Origin: Xiphydria camelus
Lineage: Eukaryota > Arthropoda > Insecta > Hymenoptera > Xiphydriidae
Direction: 5' to 3'
Length of the DNA stretch: 64,000 bases
Assembly: GCA_963678675.1 (NCBI GenBank)
Contig: OY783195.1
Location: 4,846,001-4,910,000, forward strand
Each line of letters begins with the position of its first letter. Position 1 is the first letter of the stretch. This document shows, piece by piece, positions 23,001 to 34,500 of the stretch. Made by a program: the position numbers and the translations under genes. The notes beneath the pieces were generated by a model. That model saw nothing but the letters and a program-made list of their open reading frames with translations, was not told where the DNA came from and searched no databases.

Positions 23001-24527
23001 TACAATACGAGAAAGTGGAAACGCGCGGAGAATGTGAGGGCTGAAGGAAAACGACCGATTCGTGGGATGGCAGTCCGGGCACGCAATACGCTGTGCCAAT
23101 ACAATGTGTTTTATGTATATAGGATTGTAGCATTAAACTTGTAGCGAGCGTACTATTACGACATTAGTTCGTACGATGCTGAATTTGAAAGAAACATCCG
23201 ATTTGAAGCTGAAGATGTATGCAAATATTACGTGAATCGCCAGATAATTACTATTATACAATTCCGGAAATCACACGCGCATCTAGATGTCATCCAAATA
23301 ATGATATCTCATTCACCTGTACGATATTTTGTAGATACTACAGACGGGCTCCTGTATATTTACATCTTTCCGAGACATAGTCTAGGAGTTTAACCCCTCG
23401 AGCGTGAAGAACGCTACGTCCACTGCATTTCGAAGCAAATTTTTTCTTTATATTTTGCACGACAATATAGTCGTCTTATTTGCTCGGCCGTTCATCATTA
23501 CCGGAAACCAACGAAGAGATTATGATGAACGAAAAAGCGCGGTACTGGTAGCTACGATGCATTATGCGCGATAATAAAAACTTTTGTCGGTACAAAAGAA
23601 AAGAGGGGGAGAATGCAAGAGAATGATAGAGAAGAACGTAGTTCGATTATTAAGGCTTTAATTTTAATACGTATTTTTGTTACGAGAGATTGATATACTT
23701 CCGTTTGTACAAAAGAAAACCTATCCCTTCTTTTTTTTTTCATACCAATAGTAGTAGATATTTCTTAGATTAATCAACGACGTTCGATGGCGTATCTATC
23801 TTAAAGATAGGGTTCTCTCACCCTTGAACTCCGATAATTAACTGATTGCCCACGCAGCATACGGTATTTTAGATTAATGATTATTTCTGCAATACGTATT
23901 TTAAAACGCATTTATCCGCTACGTGTCTACAGCGAGCTCTGTGCTGCGTGGGTTACGCGCGAGCCTCTGTATCCGAGTTTTTGATCTAACGATAAGTAAT
24001 AACGCGCAACGTTTAATAGAAAACGTTGCATAACAATAATTCGTCGACAGTATTTCGGTGTAATGATTTTTCTATGCGCCCCTTTCGTTTTTTAATGATA
24101 TCCCAAGTAACGCGCCGATCGTTATTCCATGCAGATATGGTAACTACTTGCGTTGCGACCAATGTTCTCCAAACATTCTTTATTATGCTAGACCTGTAAT
24201 ATAGGTAACAAATTTCTAGACGTTTAATGTAGAATTAATATAGGGAATAAGTATTAATGATTAGCGCGACCCACCAGACTCCGAAGTCGCTTAGATTTTC
24301 GGAGTGAGAGTTCTCTACCTTTCGTACCACGTTCATCATATGTTTTGCCAATGTTTAGAATGTTCATAGTCTTCGTTTTATTTTTTATCCGATCGCTGTT
24401 GAAGCAAAATATTGTGGACGAAGTAATGCGCGAAAGTGTGTGCGACGCGAGCCATTGTTGCACTCGACTCATTGTTAGTAAATTAAAAAGAAACATTTTG
24501 GACCGCATGTATATAACAGAAAAAATG

Positions 24528-24655
24528 GAGCAAAAGCTCTTGCTCCAAAAATTGGTGCATCAACTTCAATTGTCGAGCATCTTATACTTTAAAGCCGATA
24601 GACACTCTCGAAATATGAATTAATGCTCCAATATTTGAGGAATTAGTTTTTGCTC
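24528..24655. repeat. Imperfect 128-bp foldback
   Basis: The left arm at 24528-24577 begins GAGCAAAAGCT and the right arm at 24606-24655 is its approximate reverse complement (about 70 percent by eye), with a 28-base centre. A smaller GGAGCAAAAGCTCTTGCTCC palindrome sits in the left arm. Probably a decayed MITE. Confidence 0.5.
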
Positions 24656-25984
24656 AAATTCGTATTCGTACAGCCCGTTATAATGATACTCTCTGTATTA
24701 ATGAGCGGAAATAAAATACTTTTAAAAAATCTGAAGAATAATACTTCGTGTACCTCGTAGATGTATTACTTTCTTTTCACTGTAAGGATATGAATGATAT
24801 ATTACATATCGACGTGCATCATGCGATTGTATTTTTTTCCTTTGTCAGCAACCCAATGATCTTTAAACGCGATTGTTTTACTTCAAATGGGAGACGATTA
24901 TTGAAACAATATTTCAGAATAACCGACATAATTTTTGGTAAATATTTTGAAACGCGATTATTGCCCGTGAGTATTGGAAAGGAGTGAGGGAGACATTCAT
25001 TTTTAAAAATATTATTTTCTCTCTTTTATATGTTGGAGCTTATTTTCATATCTTTATGGTATACATCAATTTTGCGTTGTCTGGCCTCTTTTAGTATAAC
25101 TCAAACTTCATCGTGTTGCTTCAATTCGATTCGGTGAAGAAAGTAAAGAGATCTATTTCAATCTCCACGCAAGACTGAGGAGCTTGTATATACCTATATA
25201 GATACGTAAAATTAATGCGAAACATTTGATATGAAATAGAATAATAAGCGATACACGTAATAGGATACGCATATATAAAATAATTGATCAGACATTATAA
25301 CGATTTAAAAACGATATGCATTTATAAACTGAACGCCACTATTGTTACATTTTCTTCTTGTGGCAGAACATATTATTTGTATATATTCTGTTTGGTCAGT
25401 GTCTATTACTCCTAAGTCCCATAATGTACGCAAATTGCTTGATGCAAACTCAATAAAGTGATGACCGAAGCCAATAACTTAAAGTGGCATTATTTAATAG
25501 AGCTGGAATTTTTTAATTACGACACTGGATTTCCAGTCCCTGAAAACAGTGAAAGGGGTTGATTTTTAAGTGTTGTACGCCGGTAATCGTTTTCTATGTT
25601 TTCGGGAACTAAGAATTCAATGCCGCGATGCAAGACATTCTAGTTCTATGTATACATGTAGAAGTTCAATCTGTTCAGACCTTGAAAATTTAGCAATGGT
25701 TTTTCTTTAGGCGATTCATGGTCGCCCTAGTCCCGAAAAGAACCCTCCCCCCCCCCTTTCCGAGTAAAGGTTTTATGTGGAAGTTGGACAAGCACACCAC
25801 CTATGAATACATTAAACGTAAGAATTAATAAGAATTTTCTAATAATTCTAAAAAAAAACCGTAGCGTTTAAATAAAACTCCTCACATTCCTTTGATTAAT
25901 GTCAACTATTAATTATATAACATTAGGAATACGGGGAATAGCAAATAAATTTTAACTGTAAAATATCAGTGTACAAAATGTCAC

Positions 25985-25990
25985 TTTATT
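25985..25990 (-). terminator. Candidate poly(A) signal of the SLC22-type transporter
   Basis: AATAAA on the minus strand, about 117 bases downstream of the transporter stop codon, a typical distance. Confidence 0.5.
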
Positions 25991-26106
25991 TATCGCGCCA
26001 AGTCTTGTGCAATTAATTGGGATGCACTTCACTTAAAAATGCAGTTGTCGATTTCTAGCGCCGAAAATAAATAGAATATTAAACAAGTTTGTACAGAGAG
26101 TTATTC

Positions 26107-26361
26107 CTATTTACAATAATTCTTGACTGAAACGCTCCCCCTTTCTTTCGCAACTTCTTCATTGACCGTTTCTGCGAGAGTTCTGCCGCGTGTTTCAGGA
26201 AGCAAATAAGCGAAAAGTCCCGCAATCAATGCTAATGCTCCACAGAGTGTGGACGGGGCCCACCAAGCTTCTGCACCAAGCAAATCGGCCACATATCCGG
26301 CAGATATGCTGCCCACGTGCGACATAGCCGAGCAAGTACCTATGACGCTGTTTCTGGTTAC
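26107..26361 (-). CDS. SLC22-type transporter exon 7 (TM11-TM12, C-terminus)
   Basis: Acceptor ttttag. Encodes VTRNSVIGTCSAMSHVGSIS, TM11-TM12 and LPETRGRTLAETVNEE, ending KNYCK then TAG at 26107-26109. Confidence 0.94.
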   Translation of the reverse strand, partial: VTRNSVIGTCSAMSHVGSISAGYVADLLGAEAWWAPSTLCGALALIAGLFAYLLPETRGRTLAETVNEEVAKERGSVSVKNYCK

Positions 26362-28584
26362 CTAAAAAGAAATAAATATGAATTAATATACGAATATGAG
26401 TTATTGCGACACTTGGCTGCACGCCTCAAGCTTGATAAGGGTGCACGGGAGATCTCGTTTAAAAGATCCAAGTGTATTCGCATAAAACCAACTTTTGCTT
26501 ACTGTGGGGAACAATTCGGATGTGTGCAAAACGATCACGCTAAAAACTGATGCTATAGCAAATCTTCCTATCAAACCGATTGCCATGATAATGGTGGTGT
26601 TATTTCTGCCGATGGCCGAAATGCTCAGTAAACATATCGCGGAAATGGTAAAGAGCAGCGCGGACACTTTTCGACGTCCCATGAAGGCTAATAAGGGTAG
26701 TGGTAGCAAGTATGCCGGTAATTCGGTAGCGCCTGTCAGGAATACATAGACGTAATGATTCGCGGAGAAATTGTCCACGTTCAATGCTGAAATAGAGTAT
26801 GTCGTCAATTATTCTTTTCGTTTGGTTGCTCGTATTTTTCCAACTCTTAATCGTTAATTTCTTTCATTACCTATAGTATAGTAAGCCAGTGACGTTGACA
26901 TCCAAGAGAAGTACATGATAGCGATTCTTCGTCGCAGCTCGTAATGCGAAAATAATGTTCTTAGACTTGCGAAGTTAGCCTTGAAGAAATTGTCTCTCTT
27001 TGCAGGGTTTCTGGCGACTGTCGTCGTAATGCTCTCCTTTTTCGTAGCTTCTGACACTGTTTGAATACAAATTGAGGGTGGCGCATCATTCACCGGGCCG
27101 TAGTAATTTTCAATGATCCTTTGCGCCGCTTTTCGATATCCCTGAGAAATCAACCATCTCGGAGATTCTGGCATAAACCTATTAATATAATTGCAGTTTC
27201 TCTAAGATAATCAGTTTAACATGTGCTTTAAGATCACGCCGAAGTCCGAACAGAGAGTTACCAGGAATGTATGAGCAGAAGCACCGCTGGAACGGTAATG
27301 GCAAGTTGTAGGTGGTTCCAATCCTGCGTCAAATAAGCTATGCCAGCTAACACCATCATACCCACAGGATAGCCCATGCTATACACAATACCCATCCACT
27401 GTCTATATCTCGCTGCTGCCACTTCAGTTACTGGAAGCAATGAAAGTGACTTCGCAGTTACGTACCAATTTTTAAGATCGATTAAAGCCTCGATAATCAA
27501 CGAAAAAGCTGTTCCGAAGGAATTTACAAATGGTGAACGAGGAGAATTGCACCGCCGAGTTACTGGCGCCGGTGAGGAACCTGAGGAACATGAACCCCCA
27601 GTACCATGGAACGATGGCACTCGCTGGACCGGAAAGAATTAGAAGTATAATTCCTATCGCGTAGCAACGCTTGCGCCCATATTTATCCGCGATAATGCCG
27701 AAGAAGACGCCACCCAGAAATTTTCCAAGAGACAAGGCCATCAGAGTGTTCGTGCGGTATGCCTTCTTGTCACATACGAGATTCCACTGAAATTGCAAAG
27801 AAATATCTCAATTCCAAACGTTTTTAGGGATAGGGAACAATTTACTGCTACGATATCGAAGATAAACTGAGTTCTCCTTTTGTAGAATGTTTGTGATATT
27901 CAGTATAAAAGTGCAGAGTAGCTGCCTAGTTTTTCAACAATGATATTGTTGACGATCCAAAGGGGAAGTGCACTAAGTGCAACTAACGGAAAATGTAATT
28001 TTCCTCTAGAATTTTAATTTCATCATTGATATTCACTTGTTCGACTATCGAAGTGCCGTCGATATCATCGGCGTATATGAATTCCGTGCAGCTGAGGGTA
28101 TCTGGCTTGGCGCGCGCGTCAATGTATGTTAGAGCTTCGTCAAATCCTATTTGCGCGAGGTACGTGTAATTGTAGTTGTACTTGTTGCACGAATTACTGG
28201 AGGAGACATTTTTAATTTGTTCGTCGGTCCAGCCAGCATTCGAAAGCTGTGGTATAGCGCACCAATGTGTGGGAACCTATGGAATGCGTGAAAAAAAGAA
28301 TTAAATTTTGTAAAGATAGCCTAATTATTTTAGCTTAACTCCCACATTCGAATTTTATCCATTCAAATTATAAAATTCCAAAAGAATTTTTCGTAATTTC
28401 GTACCCCGGCATAAAATACGTAATTAACGGCATGGAATCCGTTGAATAAAGTGGGTGAGATGGTTAGGATGAATATTGTCCACAGGAGTCTAGATCCTTC
28501 GCCTAGTTTGCTCAGAGCTTGCAACAGTTCATCCTTTGGCTCCTCCTGTGCCTTCTCCTCTTTTCCCGGTTTCTCGATCGTCAT
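26107..28584 (-). CDS. SLC22-type organic cation/carnitine transporter (major facilitator superfamily), complete
   Basis: Seven exons (28405-28584, 28037-28276, 27528-27786, 27262-27430, 26871-27178, 26503-26786, 26107-26361) join in frame into 564 residues, the usual length for this family. It is a plasma-membrane carrier for small organic cations or zwitterions such as carnitine or carcinine; the substrate cannot be read from sequence. Features in order: hydrophilic N-terminus and TM1 (about 33-58); a large extracellular loop (about 61-145) with six cysteines and NVSS and NYTY sequons; the family motif WNLVCDK at 141-147; the MFS loop 2-3 signature GIIADKYGRKR at 170-180; PESPRWL at 286-292 after TM6; ELFPTVTRN at 476-484; and LPETRGRTL at 534-542 after TM12. 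These are the hallmarks of insect Orct-like proteins. It lies tail-to-tail with Sema1a and upstream-to-downstream with GGCX on the same strand. High confidence in family, low in substrate. Confidence 0.95.
26503..26786 (-). CDS. SLC22-type transporter exon 6 (TM8-TM10)
   Basis: Acceptor atttcag. Encodes ALNVDNFSANHYVYVFLTGA, then LPLPLLAFMGRRKVSALLF and LGRFAIASVF-like TM10, ending HTSELFPT. Donor gtaagc. Confidence 0.93.
26871..27178 (-). CDS. SLC22-type transporter exon 5 (PESPRWL and cytoplasmic loop)
   Basis: Acceptor ttaatag. Encodes FMPESPRWLISQGYRKAAQR, the large cytoplasmic loop and TM7 (RIAIMYFSWMSTSLAYYTI). Donor gtaatg. Confidence 0.93.
27262..27430 (-). CDS. SLC22-type transporter exon 4 (TM5-TM6)
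   Basis: Acceptor cttccag after a 97-base intron. Encodes TEVAAARYRQWMGIVYSMGY and PVGMMVLAGIAYLTQDW. Translating through the intron breaks homology, and splicing restores it exactly. Donor gtaact. Confidence 0.92.
27528..27786 (-). CDS. SLC22-type transporter exon 3 (TM2-TM4, MFS signature)
   Basis: Acceptor atttcag. Encodes WNLVCDKKAYRTNTLMALSL and GKFLGGVFFGIIADKYGRKR, then FLRFLTGASNSAVQFSSFTI. The donor gtaaat splits a Leu codon. Confidence 0.93.
28037..28276 (-). CDS. SLC22-type transporter exon 2 (extracellular loop)
   Basis: Eighty residues after a ccatag acceptor, donor gtgaat. Encodes VPTHWCAIPQLSNAGWTDEQ and ends GTSIVEQ. Cys- and Asn-rich with two N-glycosylation sequons, as in the first luminal loop of OCT proteins. 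Confidence 0.92.
28405..28584 (-). CDS. SLC22-type transporter exon 1 (start, TM1)
   Basis: ATG at 28582-28584. Sixty residues: a charged N-terminus rich in Lys and Glu, then LLWTIFILTISPTLFNGFHA forming TM1. It ends on a codon boundary before a gtacga donor. Confidence 0.92.
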
Positions 28585-31426
28585 GATGAAGATTCAAAGA
28601 ATTTTTAATGAATCCTCGTCAGTCTTTGAGTGGAAAAGGAAAAAGATAAATAGAGAGAATTTTAGGAGCCGATTGCCTCGAATACAGGTGAATTGAATAT
28701 AACTGAACTCTGACCTAGACCTCGCTTTAAACCGTATCCCTTTACGCGATTTAAACTCATAAGAGTTGCGTGACTAGTCTACAAAGAGGCTGTTAAAATT
28801 GTCATCCCGATAATCGTCGGTCGTTTCGATATAATTAACCATTTCTCTCCCTCCACATTTATGCAAGAATGAAGAGTGGAAATAACTGAGCACTGTTTCG
28901 ATAGTTACTCGGATAAAGTTCGATCTCCAACAGTGTTACAATTTTTAATTAAGTCATTTGTTCAAATTGATATTGTAAGAGATTGATATCCTACGATATA
29001 TTTCGCGGAAAGATATTCAAAGTAACATCAAGAGAATAAAGTCCAAACTGGAGATTACGTCGTGGAAAATTCTACTGCATCTGTGCAGTGTCAAATTACA
29101 CGCGCACTATATACGTATATGTATACTTTCCAGAGCATAATCGACGAAGATGGTGCTTGGTAATTATTTTATTGTTCTGGTAAAACATTGGAGACCACCA
29201 CACTACGCATTCAGACAACAGCGAGCCACGTGCAACCTTAATGAATTAATTGCTGACACTGACGAAGGTTTTAATTGTTGCTCGACATACGATGCGATAG
29301 AGCCTTTGCGGCAGTGCACTGATAAAAATTTAACGCACTCGTATATGTATAGATAAAGGAAAGACAGATGATTATTTACAGCGAATGCACTTATCATTTC
29401 GAACTTTTTTTACGTAATTTTTTTTATTTAGCACGTCACGACGAATCCATTGGTATACGAATTGAAACTCTTCGCGATCACTCCTTGCAATGCTCTTAAG
29501 AATTTATAGAAGATCGTTACCAACCGTGCGAATCGGTTTTTGACTGTGTGGGATACTCGTTGATGTCTGTCTGGGATCCTCCACTACTCCGTTCGATAAG
29601 AGCGTTCGATGCGAGGATATTATTTTTAATGGCCTTTCCACTCATTATATCGTTCATCAATGAAAGGCAATAGGTGATTAAACAATACGCATATACAAAA
29701 GTATCGCGGAAAAGAAATGGTGTCAAGTTCAAGTAACTCAAAAATATTTCATTCAAGAAATATGATTTAATTACGAATATGTATACGAACGATTTAGATA
29801 AAAAAAAGCGAATATTTTAATTCCCGATACATTTATTTTCCAGTATTTTTAAATTTACAAACCGCGACAGAACGTCATTAAAAAAAATTTGGTAAAATTA
29901 CGTCGTGGACGAGTGACGAAGCAATGCTGGCAGTTTCTCAAGACTGTGGTGTATCGTATTTTCGTACATGATATTTAAATTGCCAGAATGATTACGGTAA
30001 CTGATACGTAAACTGTTAATAAGTAGAGTATACAATACTCACCTTTTACAACACGGTCCTCGCAGCTTGTCAAAATATAAATATGCAAATATTCGAAGGA
30101 ACTAAAATATTTGTTTCACCTGTATTGGAAAAATTTATAAAGTTCAGGTACGCAACGTCAATCTATTTTTTTTTGTATTACCAGTGGGACACAAATATTT
30201 ATTTGGAACACTACGAAACAAGAAACAACGAAATACACGTCGTGATATAAATTTGCACATAATATACCAATTCACTCACCGATAGTGAATTCCGATAAAA
30301 AGTTTACTTGTGAAAATATGATTTTTCGTATTAATTCCACGAATCCATTAAAGCCCCCTACACGGATTTCACGTACACATTCCACAAACCACTTGGTGCG
30401 ACTACTATCCGCGACACTCCGGCCCTATATCTACTCTCAAAATCATTCCTTTGCAACACGTACTCGAGGGGGCTGCTGGTGATGCATCCATTCGTGCAAT
30501 GCTGGTAGGGATATGATCAATTAGCGCTATATGGAAGCTATACGCGCACGAGTATTTTTACGAGTACGCGATAATTATCTGTCACAAACTTTAAATCACT
30601 GTATCAATGGCCAATAAATGTTATTCTAAGTTGTTTTTTATTCAATTTAAATTACTTACTTCGATATTCCCAGTTTTTGTAACATTATTCACACGCGTAA
30701 ATATATCTCTATTCATGATTTTATAAGGGTAATTCTATTTAATTTTAATTTACGATTAAATGAAGTTACAAAATTCTGTGTGTCATTATTTAAGTACTCC
30801 TGTACTCAACGAGACATTGATATTTATTCGCAATCGAGAAGCGAGCGACCGCGAACTGACAGTGACCAAGACTTTCGATATTTTCGAGAGCCGAGAGAAT
30901 TGAGTGGGGAAAATGTCAACTGAATGTTTCTCACGTCGATAATATATATTTATAGATAAACATAACTCTCTCTCTCTGAAACGTAAAAATATTAGAAAGG
31001 CGGTTTAACGCATTTTAATTATCGATACCGTAAGCTTAAGGTTCGATAAAAGAGTTAAAGGCACTTCCGAGGTTCTCAGAACTTATAGAACATTAGACAT
31101 ATTTATTCAAGAATATAGACTATGGCTAAATAAATCCATTTATACGCAGAAATATATTTTCACATTAAATTTCACTCGCAATTTTTGTATACCTTTACAT
31201 CCTTCCCCTCTCATTATCAGGACTTCAAACTTCATCAATATTCAGTCTCCAAATTCTTATATAATAATATACACAAATTTATATACTGATTAAACAAGCG
31301 TATGCCATATTATAAAATATATTGTCCAATGACAAGCATTTTGAATTCTCCCAATATCTTGTACTTCCTTTGCATTTTGTGCATTTATCTGTGATAAAAA
31401 ATTCATTTAATATCAAATTATAAAAA
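28585..31426. other. Intergenic region between the SLC22-type transporter and GGCX
   Basis: 2.8 kb, AT-rich. It should include the transporter's promoter and 5' UTR (near 28585 upward) and the GGCX 3' UTR (below 31427). No gene, RNA or clear repeat recognised. Confidence 0.6.
31102..31107 (-). terminator. Candidate GGCX poly(A) signal
   Basis: Minus-strand AATAAA about 320 bases after the GGCX stop. Closer variants such as ATTAAA (near 31405) could be used instead. Confidence 0.3.
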
Positions 31427-31586
31427 TTAATTAACACGAACCCTTCGCAGCATTGGAACATCATAGACCAAATAGAAAAAAGCATTAGCTATGTGACCCA
31501 ATGTACGACCTATCGCGTTCAGTCTGTATTCCAACTCCATCATAATCGACCAGGCAGGTTTCGCATTGGAAAGTGGCTGTAACACT
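31427..31586 (-). CDS. GGCX: GGCX exon 9 (C-terminus)
   Basis: Acceptor tttcag. Fifty-two codons including MMELEYRLNAIGRTLGHIAN and ending RRVRVN then TAA at 31427-31429. The insect C-terminus is shorter than the human one, which has additional poorly conserved sequence. Confidence 0.85.
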
Positions 31587-34500
31587 CTGAAACCACAATT
31601 AAACTTGATCGATGGCAAAATCCTTTGGGTTACGACCTCGCGTTATTTCTTTGCTTAATAAGCCCATTCGTCGATATCTCGAAAATATCATAAAACAGAT
31701 TTGCCGTTACTTACCCTTCGGCTTCCAATTTCTGCTTCGTCTGATTGGTAAAGGTGTACATATAACAAGCTGGATACAGACTGATCGTCCGTACCTTATG
31801 GAATTTGCCGGGCATCACAGAAATGGAACTGCCTTTCGGTACGATAAATTCTTCCTTCCACCCCTCCTCCGAATATGACACTTCCCCCTCGAGTATTGTC
31901 AAAGACACATTGCTCAAGTCTTTGTTGATATAATTTTCCAAGTGCATCTCCGGATAGTCGGCCACGAATAAGACATCGGTGTAATTTGACCAGGTGTAAA
32001 CGTTCCGCTGAATTTCATCCAGCTTGTAACTATATATAAAATATTAAAATAAAAAAGAGTTTACACACGCAGGTGTTGTGCGCGATAAAACTGTCGTTTC
32101 GTCATTAACCGGAAGCAGTCGAGCAGTTGTCCTATTTTGTGGCACGGGGTCAGTATTGGGCGGAGATCTGCTTGAATTAAGATTTCAATGTCAACAGCTG
32201 TATCAATAGACTGATATAATAGTTCACGATAAAACAAGACAATAGAACGGTAGATGAGTTTATGTAACTGGACTAAAAATAATTGTACCCACAGGTGTAA
32301 AATACAAGAAACATATGTTTCCCAGAGCCGAGCGGTAAGGAAAAAATATCATCGAAGCTCTTGTTAACATACGAGGAGTCGGAAATAGCGCGATCAGATT
32401 ACTAATCGACTTGCCGATATGAGCTGAATTGAGTGAGCAGCGGCATTAGGTAGGTCACGGGCTTGAAGGGGCTCCATTCCGCGGTCAACATATCCACGTT
32501 CGGATTAAAGATCCGCTGCTGGAATCTGCCGTTGAGCGAGCACCATACATCGATGTAGATGCTGAGATTCGACGAGAGCCTCGCCCACTGATCGCGGTCA
32601 ACCGGCTGGCGACCGGACGTCAGAGCTTTTTGTTTTTGTCTCATCAAATTATCCTGAATGGGGTGCCCAATATTTTATTTTTGTCTATAATGACACTCAC
32701 CAATTTTCATGACGACAGAATCATCGATATACTCCCTACGAACCTTCAAACAGTGGGCGTACTGCCTCACCATGTCACCGTGCTTCGACCATCTATCTCC
32801 CTGTACCCAAGCTTGCGGGTCCACGTAGTGGTCTCGATTATTTTCGTTATCGTGTACACGAATGACGACGAGGATAGTGTCCCAGGTATGGACCATCATG
32901 TCCCACGAATAACCATAGAGTCCTGGAACCCAATTGTTGTAACCCTACAAAATAAAAATGAGAAATGTAAAAGTACCTACCTGCAATTCACATTTTATTA
33001 TTTTTTTGTAAGTCTTTATAAAGATTATTATATTCTAATATATATATTATATTGGAATACTACCTTCGTTACGAAATGCGAGTAGGGCAAGAAAAATTGC
33101 AAGCCAATGTGGCACAATAGAAGAAAGACTACGCATTTTTGTTTCTTCGTCACCCTCGGAATTTTGCTCTTCTCCTGATCGATATGCCTCCATGCTATGA
33201 CGGGATCTTCGTCGCTGCATGTTTGCCATTTCGGTTTATTGTCAAAATTATCGCTGACTTTTTTGTCCGGATGATCGTTTAAAGGCTTGGAGGAATTTTG
33301 GGATCGTTTCCAATTTTGTCCAGCTTCGCTAATACTGTTTTTTATCATTTCCGGAAGTTCATCGTTATCCAAATTTTCTTTCTCGGTTTCGTCGACTCCA
33401 GTCGTTTCTCTTAAAAAAACTTCATCGTCAGATTTGCTCTCGAGATTTTTATTTTCATTTTTCAGGCGCTCTAGCATTTCATCTTGGTCCTCTTCCAATT
33501 TTAATATGGATTTCGAGGATTCGGAGAACCAAGTATGAATTTTTCGTGGCCAGTCCACGCGGCAGAATAGCGGCATTGTCGCCAAGCACACGTAAGGGAA
33601 CATACCTGAGATAGAAAAAAAAGATACGACGTCAGTCAGTGACAATCGCGGCTTGAGAGTGTATTTCTCGAAAAATCGCACGTAGGATGGCGACTCACCA
33701 ATGACGAAGAGCCTCGTATTCATCAGATGAAAAGCCGTGCAAAATATCATTGCCGGAATTCGCGTCTTATCGAACAGCATCCAAAAGCCAATGGTCAGAT
33801 CGAAAATAAATCCGAACCAATGTACGATCAGAAAATCTGTTTGCTCGGTAGTCAGTAATAGCCTGAAGAAGTCACGAGACGTACGAATAACAAATAATAA
33901 AAAATGCAGACTATTCTATTTTGAAGAACTATGATTTGAATTGTGTTGTCAGTTATATCTCACTTGAATGGATCGAATACCCAGTGGTTCGACAAATTCG
34001 TCATGGCATAGCCCTCCAGCCATTCCTTGCTCGATTTTCTTAAACCGGCCAAAAAATACAGAAGAAAGAATTGAAATTTCACGATGAAGTAATTCCAGAA
34101 AGGGACGCTCTTTTCCTCGCCTTTTCCAGTCTTAGAATCGAGGGCACTGAAAAGAGGCGACGTAGCGAGGAGTTCGCAAAATTATGTAATCTTGATGAGT
34201 AAAAAAATCAAGGAACTTACAAATATCTATTCGCGCCCGTGCCCCAGAAGAGGAGAGCGACGATGCCGTAAAGGTAGCTGTGATTGTTCCAAAATGTCTT
34301 ATCCAGCAGGAAGATGTACCAATAAGGAAAGACAAAGCACAAGCAGGCGAGCTTGAAGCAAAAGCCAAACATAATTCCCCAGGCTCCCATCCACATTATG
34401 GTGTACAGGACGATCATCCAGGGTAAGGATAACGGCTTCATACCATGAATCAGAGGAAAGTGACAGCCGTACGGATCTCCCCATTTCAAATCGATGTCCG

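Larger units (their letters stand above)
19434..26106. other. Convergent intergenic region between Sema1a and the SLC22-type transporter
   Basis: 6.7 kb with no supported gene; open frames are short and AT-rich. The first part is probable Sema1a 3' UTR, with AATAAA at 20094 and again at 20826. It also contains a foldback at 24528-24655 and a short poly-C run at 25747-25756. The last 100 bases before 26107 are probable 3' UTR of the minus-strand transporter. Confidence 0.6.

Noticed and set aside
32690..32702. Consensus gtgagt donor after GGCX exon 6
   Set aside because: Using it would leave a 47-base intron and put a TAA directly after the join; the weaker gttcgt donor at 32743 gives an open, homologous protein.
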